From Streptomyces resistomycificus (lineage in GTDB: Bacteria; Actinomycetota; Actinomycetes; Streptomycetales; Streptomycetaceae): a DNA stretch of 64,000 nt. The translations under genes and the position numbers were made by a program. The notes under the pieces were generated by a model. It made no database searches and had not been told where the DNA came from. It saw only the letters and a program-made list of their open reading frames with translations. The stretch spans positions 265,370 through 329,369 of the forward strand of contig NZ_KQ948995.1 of NCBI RefSeq assembly GCF_001514265.1, read 5' to 3'. Positions 41,304 to 50,103 of the stretch are shown here, one piece after another (within the stretch, counting starts at the first letter, position 1; each line of letters opens with the position of its first letter).

Positions 41304-42281
41304 TCAGCCCTTGGCCACGGCACGCAGCCGGTCCACCACGTCGGCCCGCAGCTCGGCGGGCTCCAGGACCACCACATCCGGCCCGAACTCCACCAGCCAG
41401 GCGTCCAGGCCGTGGCCGTACGGAATCTCCAACTCGTCCCACCCGTCCGCCAGCTCCCTCACCGCGACGGCCTTCGCCCGCAGGGGGTATCCCGCGCCGG
41501 AGCGCAGCCGGATCAGCGCCGAGCGGTCGGCGGTCTCACCGGCCCAGCTCGCGACCGTCTCGCGGACGGTGACGACGTCGGGCACGGGGGCGGTGAAGCG
41601 GGCGCCGCGGGTGCGCACCTTGCCGGTGATCCGGGACAGCCGGAACACCCGCTCGGCGTTGCGGTCGCGGTCCCAGCCCGCGAGGTACCAGTGGCCACGC
41701 CAGCACTCCAGCGCCCACGGCTCCACAAGCCGGGGCTCGGGACGGGCGGCGGTGGCCTTGCGGTAGTCGAAGACGACCGGGCGGCGGTCGCGGCAGGCCA
41801 GCATCAGCGGCTCGAACGCGGCCTCGTGCACCGGGATGCGCGGCTCGAGGGCGCCGTGCGACCCGTACGGGTCGACGTCCTCGGGGAGTCCCGCCGCGCG
41901 CAGTTTCTGCAGGGCGCCGCTGGCCGCGCCCGCGAGCCGGGCCTGCTGCCACACCTTGGCGACCAGGCCCAGCGCGGCGGCCTCCTCGGCGTCCAGGGTG
42001 ATGGGCGGGAGCCGGTTGCTGTCGCGGCGGGCGAGGTAGCCGACCTCGCCGTCCAGGTTCTCCACGGTCTCGATGACCAGACCGAGTTCGCGCAGGTCGT
42101 CCTTGTCCCGCTCGAACATCCGGTTGAAGGAGTCGTCGCTCCCCGTCGCACCGTTCCCGGGCCCGAAGGCCTCGACGTACGCCTCGATGGACTCACGCAG
42201 CTCGCGCTTGCTGAGCGGCCGCCGCGTCCCGAGCAGACACAGCGCCAGGTTCATCAGTCGCTCGGCCTTGGCAATGGCCAT
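41304..42281 (-). CDS. pafB: WYL-domain transcriptional regulator PafB
   Basis: A 325-residue regulator, partner of PafC. A winged helix-turn-helix (ERLMNLALCLLGTRRPLSKR, RESIEAYV) precedes a WYL domain (VVFDYRKATAARPEPRLVEP, WYLAGWDRDRNAERVFRLSR) and a C-terminal WCX region. PafBC binds a RecA-NDp-type promoter element and activates recA and repair genes after damage. It is upstream of pafC in one operon, and a terminator separates it from the FKBP gene. Confidence 0.94.
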   Translation of the reverse strand: MAIAKAERLMNLALCLLGTRRPLSKRELRESIEAYVEAFGPGNGATGSDDSFNRMFERDKDDLRELGLVIETVENLDGEVGYLARRDSNRLPPITLDAEEAAALGLVAKVWQQARLAGAASGALQKLRAAGLPEDVDPYGSHGALEPRIPVHEAAFEPLMLACRDRRPVVFDYRKATAARPEPRLVEPWALECWRGHWYLAGWDRDRNAERVFRLSRITGKVRTRGARFTAPVPDVVTVRETVASWAGETADRSALIRLRSGAGYPLRAKAVAVRELADGWDELEIPYGHGLDAWLVEFGPDVVVLEPAELRADVVDRLRAVAKG

Positions 42282-42353
42282 CGACGCCCTTCGCCTCCCT
42301 ATGGTGTTACGGACGATGACCGTACCGCCCCGCGGTGGCGCGGCAAAAGCCGA

Positions 42354-42381
42354 GGGCCCATGCCCGGACAGGCATGGGCCC
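42354..42381 (-). terminator. Terminator after the FKBP genes
   Basis: An 11-bp perfect stem GGGCCCATGCC/GGCATGGGCCC with a 6-base loop lies 28 bases past the FKBP stop. The minus strand then reads TCGGCTTTTG. Confidence 0.75.
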
Positions 42382-42409
42382 CAGGTGATCGAGACCGGTC
42401 GTACGACGA

Positions 42410-42781
42410 TCAGACCCCGAGGAGGTCGACCACGAAGATCAGGGTCTCGCCGGGCTTGATGGCCGGGGTCGGGCTCTGGTTGCCGTAGGCCAGGTGGGCG
42501 GGGATGGTCAGCTGGCGGCGGCCGCCGACCTTCATGCCCTGGACGCCCAGGTCCCAGCCCTTGATGACACGGCCGCCACCGAGCGGGAAGCGGAACGGGT
42601 TGCCGCGGTTCCAGCTGGCGTCGAACTCCTCGCCGGTGCTGAAGGCAACGCCGACGTAGTGGACGGTGACGGTCTGGCCCGCCTGCGCCACCTCGCCGTC
42701 GCCCTCCCAGATGTCCTTGATCTCCAGGTCCGCCGGGGGCTCGCCGCCCGGGAAGTCGATCTCGGGCTTGTCGATGCTCAC
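42410..42781 (-). CDS. Cytoplasmic FKBP-type peptidyl-prolyl isomerase
   Basis: A 123-residue single FKBP domain. VTVHYVGVAFSTGEEFDASW, PFRFPLGGGRVIKGWDLGVQ, GMKVGGRRQLTIPAHLAYGN and TLIFVVDLLGV cover the whole fold, including the active-site Tyr, Asp, Phe, Val-Ile and Trp. It catalyses cis-trans isomerisation of X-Pro bonds. The start is GTG 42781 (VSIDKPEIDFPGG) after AGGAG. It lies downstream of the FKBP lipoprotein gene. Confidence 0.94.
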   Translation of the reverse strand: MSIDKPEIDFPGGEPPADLEIKDIWEGDGEVAQAGQTVTVHYVGVAFSTGEEFDASWNRGNPFRFPLGGGRVIKGWDLGVQGMKVGGRRQLTIPAHLAYGNQSPTPAIKPGETLIFVVDLLGV

Positions 42782-42841
42782 GTCTCTAGCTCCTGCGTGT
42801 GTACGGAAAGGCAACAGGCACAGTCTTACATCTCGGCACGG

Positions 42842-43843
42842 TCACATCTTCGCAAGGATGTCGACCGAGAAGACCAGCGTGGAGTCCTTCTTGATGTCGC
42901 TGCCGGCCGGCGGGCTGTCGCCGTAGCCCAGGTTCGGCGGGACCACGACGAGCACGCGGCTACCCACCTTCTTGCCGGTCAGTCCCTGCGACCAGCCCTT
43001 GACGACCTGCTGGAGCGAGAACGAGGTCAGCGCCTTGCGGCTGTACGTCGAGTCGAACTCCTTGCCGCCGTCCCACAGGACGCCCTTGTACTGGACGAGG
43101 ACCGTGTTCTCGGCGGCCACCTCCTCTCCGTCACCCTCGATGACGTAGTTCGCCACCAGCTTCGTCGGCGCGTCGGCCTTGGGGACCTCGATGGAGGGCG
43201 CCTTGCCGTCGGTGTTGGTGCCGACCTTGGGCAGGTCCCCGTCGTCCTGGGCGACCTCGCTGCCCTTGGCGGAGCTCTTCGCGTTGAACGTCTTGAGCAG
43301 GTCGACGACGAACACCAGCGTGTCGGTGCCCTTGATGCCGCCCTGCGTGTAGCCCTCCTTGCCGTACCCCCAGGTGGGCGGCACGGCGAACTGGACGCGG
43401 CTGCCGGTCTTCTTGCCGGCCAGGGCATACCGCCAGCCGTCGATGATGCTGCTGGGGGCCAGCTGGATGAGCAGGGGCGTCTTGCGGTCGTAGGAGTTGT
43501 CGAAGACCTTCGCCGTGTCCCAGATCTGGCCCAGGTAGTTCGCCTGGATGTAGTCGTTCTCGGCGACCGTGGTGCCGTTGCCCGGGGTGATCGTCTTCAC
43601 CGCGAGGTCCTTGGACGGGTCGCCGCTGCCCTTGGCGACCGTCGGCTTCTCACCGAACTTCGTGCCCGCCGTGATCGCCGGAAGGGGCCCGTCGACGATC
43701 TTCGGCGGCGGCACGGACGCCGAGGCCGACGCCGAGGGTGAGGCGCTGTCGCTCGCCTCGCTCGAGCCGGACTCGTCGTCGCCGCATCCGGCGAGAGCGA
43801 CCAGTCCTGTGGGTACGGCGATGATGAGTGAGCGTCGGCGCAC
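42842..43843 (-). CDS. FKBP lipoprotein with two isomerase domains
   Basis: A 333-residue exported lipoprotein. A short signal and lipobox (LVALAGC, Cys20) precede a Ser/Ala linker and two FKBP domains (about 75-190 and 220-333). Typical segments are SSIIDGWRYALAGKKTGSRV with AVPPTWGYG in the first, and QQVVKGWSQGLTGKKVGSRV with VVPPNLGYGDSPPAG in the second. It should assist folding of Sec- or Tat-exported proteins at the outer face of the membrane. It is 60 bases upstream of the cytoplasmic FKBP gene, and a terminator separates it from pafA. Confidence 0.92.
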   Translation of the reverse strand: MRRRSLIIAVPTGLVALAGCGDDESGSSEASDSASPSASASASVPPPKIVDGPLPAITAGTKFGEKPTVAKGSGDPSKDLAVKTITPGNGTTVAENDYIQANYLGQIWDTAKVFDNSYDRKTPLLIQLAPSSIIDGWRYALAGKKTGSRVQFAVPPTWGYGKEGYTQGGIKGTDTLVFVVDLLKTFNAKSSAKGSEVAQDDGDLPKVGTNTDGKAPSIEVPKADAPTKLVANYVIEGDGEEVAAENTVLVQYKGVLWDGGKEFDSTYSRKALTSFSLQQVVKGWSQGLTGKKVGSRVLVVVPPNLGYGDSPPAGSDIKKDSTLVFSVDILAKM

Positions 43844-43905
43844 GGTGGGGGCCTCGTAATCGGTCGATCTTGTGATGGCGTGCGCGCAACTCTACGGCGT
43901 GAGAA

Positions 43906-43934
43906 GGGCGCCGTACGTGAAACGTACGGCGCCC
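43906..43934 (-). terminator. Terminator after pafA
   Basis: A 13-bp perfect stem GGGCGCCGTACGT/ACGTACGGCGCCC with a three-base loop lies 35 bases after the pafA stop. TTCTC follows on the minus strand. Confidence 0.8.
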
Positions 43935-43969
43935 GTGTTGCGTTCCGGTACTTCCTCCGGAACGGTCGA

Positions 43970-45331
43970 TCACATTCCGGCGATCAGCTTCTCCACCCGG
44001 TCGTCCACTGAACGGAAGGGGTCCTTGCACAACACCGTGCGCTGGGCCTGGTCGTTGAGCTTGAGGTGGACCCAGTCGACCGTGAAGTCACGGCGCTGTT
44101 CCTGCGCCCGCCGGATGAAGTCGCCGCGCAGGCGCGCCCGAGTGGTCTGCGGCGGAACCGACTTGCCCTCGAAGATCTTCAAGTCGTTGCAGATCCGGGC
44201 GGCTTGGCCCTTCTTCTCCAGCAGGTAGTACAGGCCACGACGGCGGTGGATGTCGTGGTAGGCGAGGTCTATCTGCGCGACCCGCGGGTGGGACATGGTC
44301 ATGTTGTGCTTGGCCCGGTACCGCTCGATGAGCTTGTACTTCATGACCCAGTCGATCTCGGTGCCGATCCGGTCGAGGTCCTCGGCCTCGATCGAGTCCA
44401 GCGTGCGGCCCCACAGCTCCAGGACCTGCTCCACGGTGCCGGTGCGGATGCCTCGGCGCTCGCAGAAGTCCACGGCCTTCTCGTAGTACTCGCGCTGCAC
44501 CTCCAGGGCGGAGGCCTCACGGCCGCTGGCCAGGCGGACCTTGCGGCGGCCGGTGATGTCGTGGCTGACCTCGCGGATCGCCCGGATCGGGTTCTCCAGG
44601 GTCAGGTCGCGCATCACGGTGCCCGCCTCGATCATGCGCAGCACCAGGTCGGTGGCACCGACCTTGAGCAGCATGGTCGTCTCGGACATGTTCGAGTCGC
44701 CCACGATGACGTGCAGGCGGCGGTAGCGCTCGGCGTCGGCGTGCGGTTCGTCGCGGGTGTTGATGATCGGCCGGGAGCGGGTCGTCGCCGAGGAGACGCC
44801 CTCCCAGATGTGCTCGGCGCGCTGGCTGACGCAGTACACCGCGCCGCGCGGGGTCTGCAGCACCTTGCCGGCACCGCAGAGCAGCTGCCTCGTGACGAGG
44901 AACGGAATGAGGATGTCCGCGAGCCGGGAGAACTCCCCGTGGCGCGCGACGAGATAGTTCTCGTGGCAGCCGTAGGAGTTGCCCGCCGAGTCGGTGTTGT
45001 TCTTGAAGAGGTAGACGTCGCCCGCGATTCCTTCCTCGTGCAGGCGTCGTTCGGCGTCCACCAGGAGTCCTTCGAGAATGCGCTCGCCTGCTTTGTCGTG
45101 CGTGACCAGTTCGGTCACGTTGTCACATTCCGGTGTGGCGTATTCCGGATGTGACCCGACGTCGAGATAAAGGCGGGCGCCGTTTCGCAGAAAGACGTTA
45201 CTGCTGCGGCCCCATGACACGACACGGCGGAAGAGGTACCGCGCCACCTCGTCGGGAGACAGGCGGCGCTGTCCCCTGAACGTACACGTGACGCCGTACT
45301 CGTTCTCCAGCCCGAAAATGCGGCGGTCCAT
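43970..45331 (-). CDS. pafA: Pup-protein ligase PafA
   Basis: A 453-residue glutamine-synthetase-fold ligase that uses ATP to join the C-terminal Glu of Pup to substrate lysines. The N-terminal RRIFGLENEYGVT holds the catalytic Glu9. LYLDVGSHPEYATPEC contains Asp57, the equivalent of the catalytic base. YLFKNNTDSAGNSYGCHENY, RPIINTRDEPHADAERYRRL and VGDSNMSE are family signatures. It lies apart from pup-prcBA, behind an MFS transporter gene with a nine-base gap. Confidence 0.97.
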   Translation of the reverse strand: MDRRIFGLENEYGVTCTFRGQRRLSPDEVARYLFRRVVSWGRSSNVFLRNGARLYLDVGSHPEYATPECDNVTELVTHDKAGERILEGLLVDAERRLHEEGIAGDVYLFKNNTDSAGNSYGCHENYLVARHGEFSRLADILIPFLVTRQLLCGAGKVLQTPRGAVYCVSQRAEHIWEGVSSATTRSRPIINTRDEPHADAERYRRLHVIVGDSNMSETTMLLKVGATDLVLRMIEAGTVMRDLTLENPIRAIREVSHDITGRRKVRLASGREASALEVQREYYEKAVDFCERRGIRTGTVEQVLELWGRTLDSIEAEDLDRIGTEIDWVMKYKLIERYRAKHNMTMSHPRVAQIDLAYHDIHRRRGLYYLLEKKGQAARICNDLKIFEGKSVPPQTTRARLRGDFIRRAQEQRRDFTVDWVHLKLNDQAQRTVLCKDPFRSVDDRVEKLIAGM

Positions 45332-45340
45332 GAGTGAACA

Positions 45341-46600
45341 TTACGCCCGATCCCCCGAGCTGAAACGGGGTTCGACGGCACGGTTTGGATCATTTTCCGA
45401 TGAAGACGCAACCACCGCACCCCCGGCCGAAGCCGCGAGGACCCGCCCGGTGGCCAGCAGCACGAGCAGTGACACGGCCCCCGCGACACCCGGCACGGCG
45501 AAGCCCCACAGCGCACCGCCCGCCTCTACGACCGGCCCCGTGAGGCCCGTTCCGACGGACGCGCCGACGGTGAATGTCGTGACAAGCCAGGAGAACGCCT
45601 CGGTGACCGTGCCACGCGGCGCGTGCCGGTCGACCAGAACGAAGGCGCAGGCGATGACGGGGGCGAGGAACACGCCGGCGAGAACCGTCAGGAGCGTCAT
45701 GGCGAGCGCGCCCGGCAGCAGCATCAGCGGCACGTAACACACCGCCAGCAACGCCACCAGGGCCTGCAGTCGCCGCGCCGGCTCACCGGTCCACTGCCGC
45801 GCGCCGTAGAACACGCCGCCCACGAGGGCCCCGATCCCCAGGGCCGCCATCAGCCAGCCGTAGACCGTGTCGCCGCCGTGGCCGTCCGCGTACGCCACCG
45901 ACGCCACCGTGATCGAACCGAGCGCGATACCGACGAACAGGAACGCGCCGAGCAGCGCGAGGAGTCCGGTCGAGCGCAGCGCGCCGAGCCAGTGCGCCTC
46001 GCGCGGCGCCGAACGCCACGCGCGCGACGGAGGCGACACCACCACGGAGAGCGCGCCCAGCACCCCGACGACGTTCAGGGCGAGCAGCGCGGCCATCTCC
46101 GACCACAGCGACACACAGAGCGTCACGAGCAACGGCCCGACGGCGAACATGACTTCCTGCGCTATCGCGTCCATGGCGTACGCCGTGTGGACCTTGTCCT
46201 CCTTGCCGAGGACGGAGGGCCACAGCGCCCTCAGGCCGCCCTCCAGGGGAGGTGTGAAGAGTCCGGCGGCGGCCACGGCGGCGTAGGCGAGCGGCAGGGG
46301 CGCGGTGCCCGTGAAGGCGAAGACGGCCATCGCCAGGCCCGACAGGACGGCGGCCGACAGCTGGACGCGCGGCTGGCCGTGCAGGTCCACCAGACGCCCC
46401 AGCACCGGCTGCCCCACGGCGTTGGCCACGCCGTACACGGCCACGAGTCCGCCGGCCAGGCTGTAGGAGCCGCCCTCCGCCCGGACGAAGAGCATGATCG
46501 CGATCGCGGCGGTGGCGTTGGGCAGCCTCCCCACCAGCGTGCCGACGAGCAGCCGGGCGGCGTGCCTCGCCCTGAGGATGTCCAGGTATCCCGCAGCCAT
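45341..46600 (-). CDS. MFS transporter
   Basis: A 419-residue major-facilitator protein with about 12 helices. LGRLVDLHGQPRVQL is the loop 2-3 motif, and the helices alternate through LLVLLATGRVLAASAGGA. The substrate is unknown. ATG 46600 is divergent from a LacI regulator with a clear inverted repeat between them, so it is likely that regulator's target. Only nine bases separate its stop from... the pafA start lies downstream, so it may be read into pafA. Confidence 0.88.
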   Translation of the reverse strand: MAAGYLDILRARHAARLLVGTLVGRLPNATAAIAIMLFVRAEGGSYSLAGGLVAVYGVANAVGQPVLGRLVDLHGQPRVQLSAAVLSGLAMAVFAFTGTAPLPLAYAAVAAAGLFTPPLEGGLRALWPSVLGKEDKVHTAYAMDAIAQEVMFAVGPLLVTLCVSLWSEMAALLALNVVGVLGALSVVVSPPSRAWRSAPREAHWLGALRSTGLLALLGAFLFVGIALGSITVASVAYADGHGGDTVYGWLMAALGIGALVGGVFYGARQWTGEPARRLQALVALLAVCYVPLMLLPGALAMTLLTVLAGVFLAPVIACAFVLVDRHAPRGTVTEAFSWLVTTFTVGASVGTGLTGPVVEAGGALWGFAVPGVAGAVSLLVLLATGRVLAASAGGAVVASSSENDPNRAVEPRFSSGDRA

Positions 46601-46645
46601 GTCCTGCTCTCCAGCTCGCCCGATGCGCCGGTGGCGCGTGAGGTT

Positions 46646-46674
46646 GTACGTATAACTTCCTCCGTCATACGTAC
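46646..46674. promoter_or_regulatory. Inverted repeat GTACGTAT-N13-ATACGTAC, predicted LacI operator
   Basis: Two perfect 8-bp arms (46646-46653 and 46667-46674) lie in the divergent gap of the MFS and LacI genes. Each arm contains the palindrome TACGTA. It sits 46 bases from the transporter ATG and just before the most upstream ATG of the regulator. Confidence 0.7.
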
Positions 46675-46717
46675 CATGTGCGCTGTTCACGCGTCCAGAC
46701 GAAAGAGCAGGCAGCCG

Positions 46718-47734
46718 GTGGCACGAGGCAGCACCCGCCCCACCAGCCGTGACGTCGCCCAGGCCGCCGGCGTCTCCCAGGCCGCGGTCTCCCTGGTCCT
46801 CGGCGACAAGTGGCGCGGACGGGTGTCGGAGACCACGGCCGAGCGCGTACGCCAGGCCGCGCGCGAGCTGGGCTACCGGCCCAACCTCGCGGCCCGCAAC
46901 CTGCGTCTGGGCCGCACCCGCACGGTGCTCCTGGTGGTCCCCGCACTGACCACGGAGTTCTTCGCCGGGGTCTACACGGGCGCCGCCCGGGTCGCCGCCG
47001 AACACGGCTTCGGCGTGGTCCTCTACCCCTCCCCCGAGGGCATCGGCCCCGCCAGGGACCCCTTCGCGTCCGCACAGGCCGCCCTGGACGGCGTCATCGC
47101 CTCCTCGATGGCCGCCGACGCCCTCACCGCCATCCGCGGCGACCAGCTCCCCCTGGTGATGCTGGACAGCGACCCCTCGGGAAGCCTGGGCGCGGCCACG
47201 GTCAACCTGGACATCGCCGACGGCGTCCGTCAGGTCGCCGAACACCTGCTGGGCCTCGGTCACCGCCGCTTCCTGCACCTCGCGGCGGATGTGCCGTCCT
47301 GGACCTTCGAGGTGCGCGCCGACGAGCTGGCCGCCCGGGTCGGCTCCGTGCCCGGCACCTCGATCCGCACGGCTCGGGCACCGATCTCCATCGAGGGCGC
47401 CGTGGCCGCCGCCGAGGCCGCCCTCCAGGTCCCGGGCCCGCGACCGACGGCACTGGTCTGCGACGACGACAAACTCGCCGCCGGTGCCTACAAGGCCCTG
47501 CGCCGCCTCGGGCTGCGCGTCCCCGACGACGTGTCCGTGACCGGACTCGACGACCTCGCGCTGGCCACCGCCCTCGACCCCGAGCTGACGACCGTACGAC
47601 TGGACGCCGAGCTGTTCGGCGAACGGGGCATGCGGGCCCTGCTGGCGGTTCTGGAGGGCCGTGTGCCGCAGGAAGGGGACATTCCCGTCGAGCTGGTCGT
47701 ACGGGGCTCCACGGCGCCTCCTGGGCCCTCCTGA
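46718..47734 (+). CDS. LacI-family transcriptional regulator
   Basis: A 338-residue repressor. The helix-turn-helix (TSRDVAQAAGVSQAAVSLVL) and hinge (RPNLAARNLRLGRTRTVLLV) precede a periplasmic-binding-protein-like effector domain (VCDDDKLAAGAYKALRRLGL). The family binds sugars or nucleosides. I chose GTG 46718 (VARGSTRPTSRDVAQ). An ATG at 46676 adds 14 residues and would put the start one base after the predicted operator. It converges on prcA with a shared terminator. Confidence 0.9.
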   Translation: MARGSTRPTSRDVAQAAGVSQAAVSLVLGDKWRGRVSETTAERVRQAARELGYRPNLAARNLRLGRTRTVLLVVPALTTEFFAGVYTGAARVAAEHGFGVVLYPSPEGIGPARDPFASAQAALDGVIASSMAADALTAIRGDQLPLVMLDSDPSGSLGAATVNLDIADGVRQVAEHLLGLGHRRFLHLAADVPSWTFEVRADELAARVGSVPGTSIRTARAPISIEGAVAAAEAALQVPGPRPTALVCDDDKLAAGAYKALRRLGLRVPDDVSVTGLDDLALATALDPELTTVRLDAELFGERGMRALLAVLEGRVPQEGDIPVELVVRGSTAPPGPS

Positions 47735-47740
47735 CGCACC

Positions 47741-47772
47741 TGTGCCCCGGTCGACGGATCGGCCGGGGCACA
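47741..47772. terminator. Bidirectional terminator between lacI-type gene and prcA
   Basis: A 10-bp perfect stem TGTGCCCCGG/CCGGGGCACA with a 12-base loop lies in the 68-bp gap between two convergent genes. Confidence 0.75.
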
Positions 47773-47802
47773 CAAGGAGCGCGACGAGTGACGAGAGGTG
47801 CG

Positions 47803-48540
47803 CTACTCCTCGTCGGAGCTCTCCGCCTCGGTGGTCGCGCCGCCGCTCTCCAGCAGCCGGCCGAGCTGGCGGCCCACGATGCGCTTGAACTTGCGCTGCT
47901 GCGGGCGCGTACGGTCCAGCACCGCGACCTCCAGGCGCTCCGCGGGGATCTCCCGCTCGCTCCCGTTGGTGTCGCGGGACAGGGCCTGGACGGCGAGCTT
48001 GAGGGCCTCGGACAGGTTCATGCCGTCCTGGTGACGCTGGTCCAGGTAGCTGCTGATCTGCTCGGCGTTGCCGCCGACCGCGACCGAGCCGTGCTCGTCC
48101 ACGATCGAACCGTCGTGCGGCAGCCGGTAGATCTGGTCACCCTCGGGCGTCTCCCCGACCTCGGCGACGACCAGCTCCACCTCGTACGGCTTCTCGGCCG
48201 CGCTGGAGAAGATGGTGCCCAGCGTCTGGGCGTAGACGTTGGCCAGACCGCGGGCGGTCACGTCGTCCCGGTCGTAGGTGTAACCCCGCAGGTCGGCGTA
48301 GCGCACCCCGCCGATGCGAAGGTTCTCGTACTCGTTGTACTTGCCGGCGGCGGCGAAGCCGATCCGGTCGTAGATCTCGCTGAACTTGTGCAGCGCGCGG
48401 GACGGGTTCTCGCCGACGAAGACGATGCCGTCGGCGTACTGCAGCACGACCAGGCTGCGGCCACGGGCGATGCCCTTGCGGGCGTACTCCGCCCGGTCGG
48501 CCATGGCCTGCTGGGGTGAGACATAGAACGGCGTCGACAC
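47803..48540 (-). CDS. prcA: 20S proteasome alpha subunit
   Basis: A 245-residue alpha subunit that forms the gating rings of the 20S core. The N-terminal gate region MSTPFYVSPQQAMADRAEYA, RKGIARGRSLVVLQYADGIV, and the H1-strand elements KFSEIYDRIGFAAAGKYNEY are typical. It has no catalytic Thr, as expected. The acidic C-terminus (ATTEAESSDEE) is normal for actinobacteria. It follows prcB by 62 bases. Confidence 0.97.
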   Translation of the reverse strand: MSTPFYVSPQQAMADRAEYARKGIARGRSLVVLQYADGIVFVGENPSRALHKFSEIYDRIGFAAAGKYNEYENLRIGGVRYADLRGYTYDRDDVTARGLANVYAQTLGTIFSSAAEKPYEVELVVAEVGETPEGDQIYRLPHDGSIVDEHGSVAVGGNAEQISSYLDQRHQDGMNLSEALKLAVQALSRDTNGSEREIPAERLEVAVLDRTRPQQRKFKRIVGRQLGRLLESGGATTEAESSDEE

Positions 48541-48602
48541 CGGTTATCCGTCCCTTTCTGTCGAAGTCACTGGATCACCTGGGTGAGAAGAACGGGCGGC
48601 CG

Positions 48603-49448
48603 CTAGAGCAGCGCGGCGCGCGGGCCGTCGGGCTGCTCCAGGCGCCGCTCCAGGATCGCGCGGGCGATCTCGGAGGACTCGCTCTCGGTGAGGCGGCGGA
48701 AGCCGTCCTCGGTGATCACGGTGACGATCGGGTAGATCCGGCGGGCGACATCGGGACCGCCGGTCGCCGAGTCGTCGTCTGCCGCGTCGTAGAGGGCCTG
48801 TACCACCAGGGTGGTGGCCTGCTCCTCGGTCAGGTCCTCGCGGAAGAGCTTCTTCATGGCTCCGCGCGCGAAGATCGAGCCGGAGCCCGTGGCGGCGTAG
48901 TTGTGCTCCTCGGAGCGGCCGCCCGTGACGTCGTAGGAGAAGATCCGCCCCTTGGCCCGGTCCACGTCGAACCCGGCGAAGAGCGGGACCACGGCCAGGC
49001 CCTGCATGGCCATGCCGAGGTTGGAACGGATCATGGTCGACAACCGGTTCGCCTTGCCCTCCAGCGACAGCTGCGCACCCTCGACCTTCTCGAAGTGCTC
49101 CAGCTCCAGCTGGAAGAGCTTGACCATCTCGACGGCGAGGCCGGCGGTGCCGGCGATGCCGACGGCCGAGTACTCGTCGGCCGGGAAGACCTTCTCGATG
49201 TCGCGCTGTGCGATCACGTTGCCCATCGTGGCGCGCCGGTCACCGGCGAGCACGACACCGCCGGGGAAGGTCACGGCCACGATCGTGGTGCCGTGCGGCG
49301 CCTCGATCACGCCCTGCGTGGGAGGCAGTTGCCGGTTGCCGGGCAGCATCTCCGGCTGGTGATCCGACAGGAAGTCCATGAAGGAGGACGACCCAGGCGT
49401 CAGGAAGGCAGCTGGTAGACGCCCGGTGCTACGAGTGTTGGCTTCCAC
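48603..49448 (-). CDS. prcB: 20S proteasome beta subunit
   Basis: A 281-residue precursor of the catalytic subunit. A 53-residue propeptide ends in APHG before TTIVAVTF, so autocleavage should expose Thr54 as the nucleophile. Asp, Lys and Ser partners lie in GGVVLAGDRRAT and YAATGSGSIFARGAMKK. The GTG start at 49448 follows GGAAGGAATCGC and overlaps the out-of-frame tail of a decayed endonuclease-like gene by 49 bases. It is cotranscribed with prcA and probably pup. Confidence 0.96.
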   Translation of the reverse strand: MEANTRSTGRLPAAFLTPGSSSFMDFLSDHQPEMLPGNRQLPPTQGVIEAPHGTTIVAVTFPGGVVLAGDRRATMGNVIAQRDIEKVFPADEYSAVGIAGTAGLAVEMVKLFQLELEHFEKVEGAQLSLEGKANRLSTMIRSNLGMAMQGLAVVPLFAGFDVDRAKGRIFSYDVTGGRSEEHNYAATGSGSIFARGAMKKLFREDLTEEQATTLVVQALYDAADDDSATGGPDVARRIYPIVTVITEDGFRRLTESESSEIARAILERRLEQPDGPRAALL

Positions 49449-49653
49449 GCGATTCCTTCCACGTAAGCAGCAGTACGCCTCGGACCCTACCCGTGTTGCG
49501 GCAGTGATCCACATGCTCGGCGGGAGCCGCAAGACATAAACAACGGACGCCCACTTGGGAGGCGACCGACTCGTCGCGCTCGGCTTCGGTGACGCCACAC
49601 GGCCACCGGGCGTGCGTGGTGCTGTGCTCCACCACGCACTCCCGGCAGTGCAC
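49400..49653 (-). pseudogene. Decayed endonuclease VII-like gene between pup and prcB
   Basis: From GTG 49653 the reading frame gives HCREC (a CxxC pair), then AEHVDHCRNTGRVRGVL, which closely resembles the metal-binding core of the endonuclease VII family (usual form HVDHxHxTGxVRGLLCxxCN). After VRGVL the frame turns to unrelated sequence and stops. A second frame beginning at 49465 reads YVEGIAWKPTLVAPGVYQLP and stops at 49400. This looks like the natural C-terminus of the same gene, displaced by a deletion of the CxxCN segment. An in-frame TGA at 49663 and a TTA codon also mark decay, and the expected second catalytic His is Arg. Similar intact genes sit between pup and prcB in other Streptomyces, from memory. 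Confidence 0.6.
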
Positions 49654-49731
49654 CGGAGGCCGTCACGCCGAAGACTGTCCCGCACGCAGACGACCCATCC
49701 CCCGCACCTTCAGTTCGAAGGCGGAAGAGGC

Positions 49732-49947
49732 CTACTGGCCACCCTTTTGCACAAAGGAACGCACGAAGTCCTCTGCGTTCTCCTCAAGGACGTCGTCGAT
49801 CTCGTCCAGTACCGAGTCGACGTCGTCGCTCAGCTTCTCCTGGCGCTCCTTGAGGTCCTCGGATGCCTGCGCCTCGGGCGCCTCCTCGACCTCCTCGGTG
49901 TTGCGCGTCGCCTTCTGCTGTCCGCCGCCGGTGTCCTTGGTCGCCAT
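49732..49947 (-). CDS. pup: Prokaryotic ubiquitin-like protein Pup
   Basis: A 71-residue intrinsically disordered tag. The C-terminal half (about 32-62) is the helix that threads into the Mpa/ARC coiled coil, and the protein ends FVQKGGQ. The terminal Gln must be deamidated to Glu by Dop before PafA can ligate it. ATG 49947 is preferred over a start three codons earlier. It is between dop and prcBA, the standard order. Confidence 0.96.
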   Translation of the reverse strand: MATKDTGGGQQKATRNTEEVEEAPEAQASEDLKERQEKLSDDVDSVLDEIDDVLEENAEDFVRSFVQKGGQ

Positions 49948-50103
49948 AACCCTCACCCCGCTCGGTTCGACCTTCTTGATCAGACCCTACAAGCAGGGTC
50001 CGACATCGGCCCCGCAGTTCCCTCAACGTCCGGGGACCACCTCGATGATTCCCGGACGCCGACCATTCCACCCTGTGGGGCCGAGTCGGCCCCGAGTACC
50101 CAC

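Noticed and set aside
49429..49653. An intact small gene between pup and prcB
   Set aside because: The frame loses the family's second CxxC segment, replaces a catalytic His, and ends in out-of-frame sequence, so decay is the better reading.
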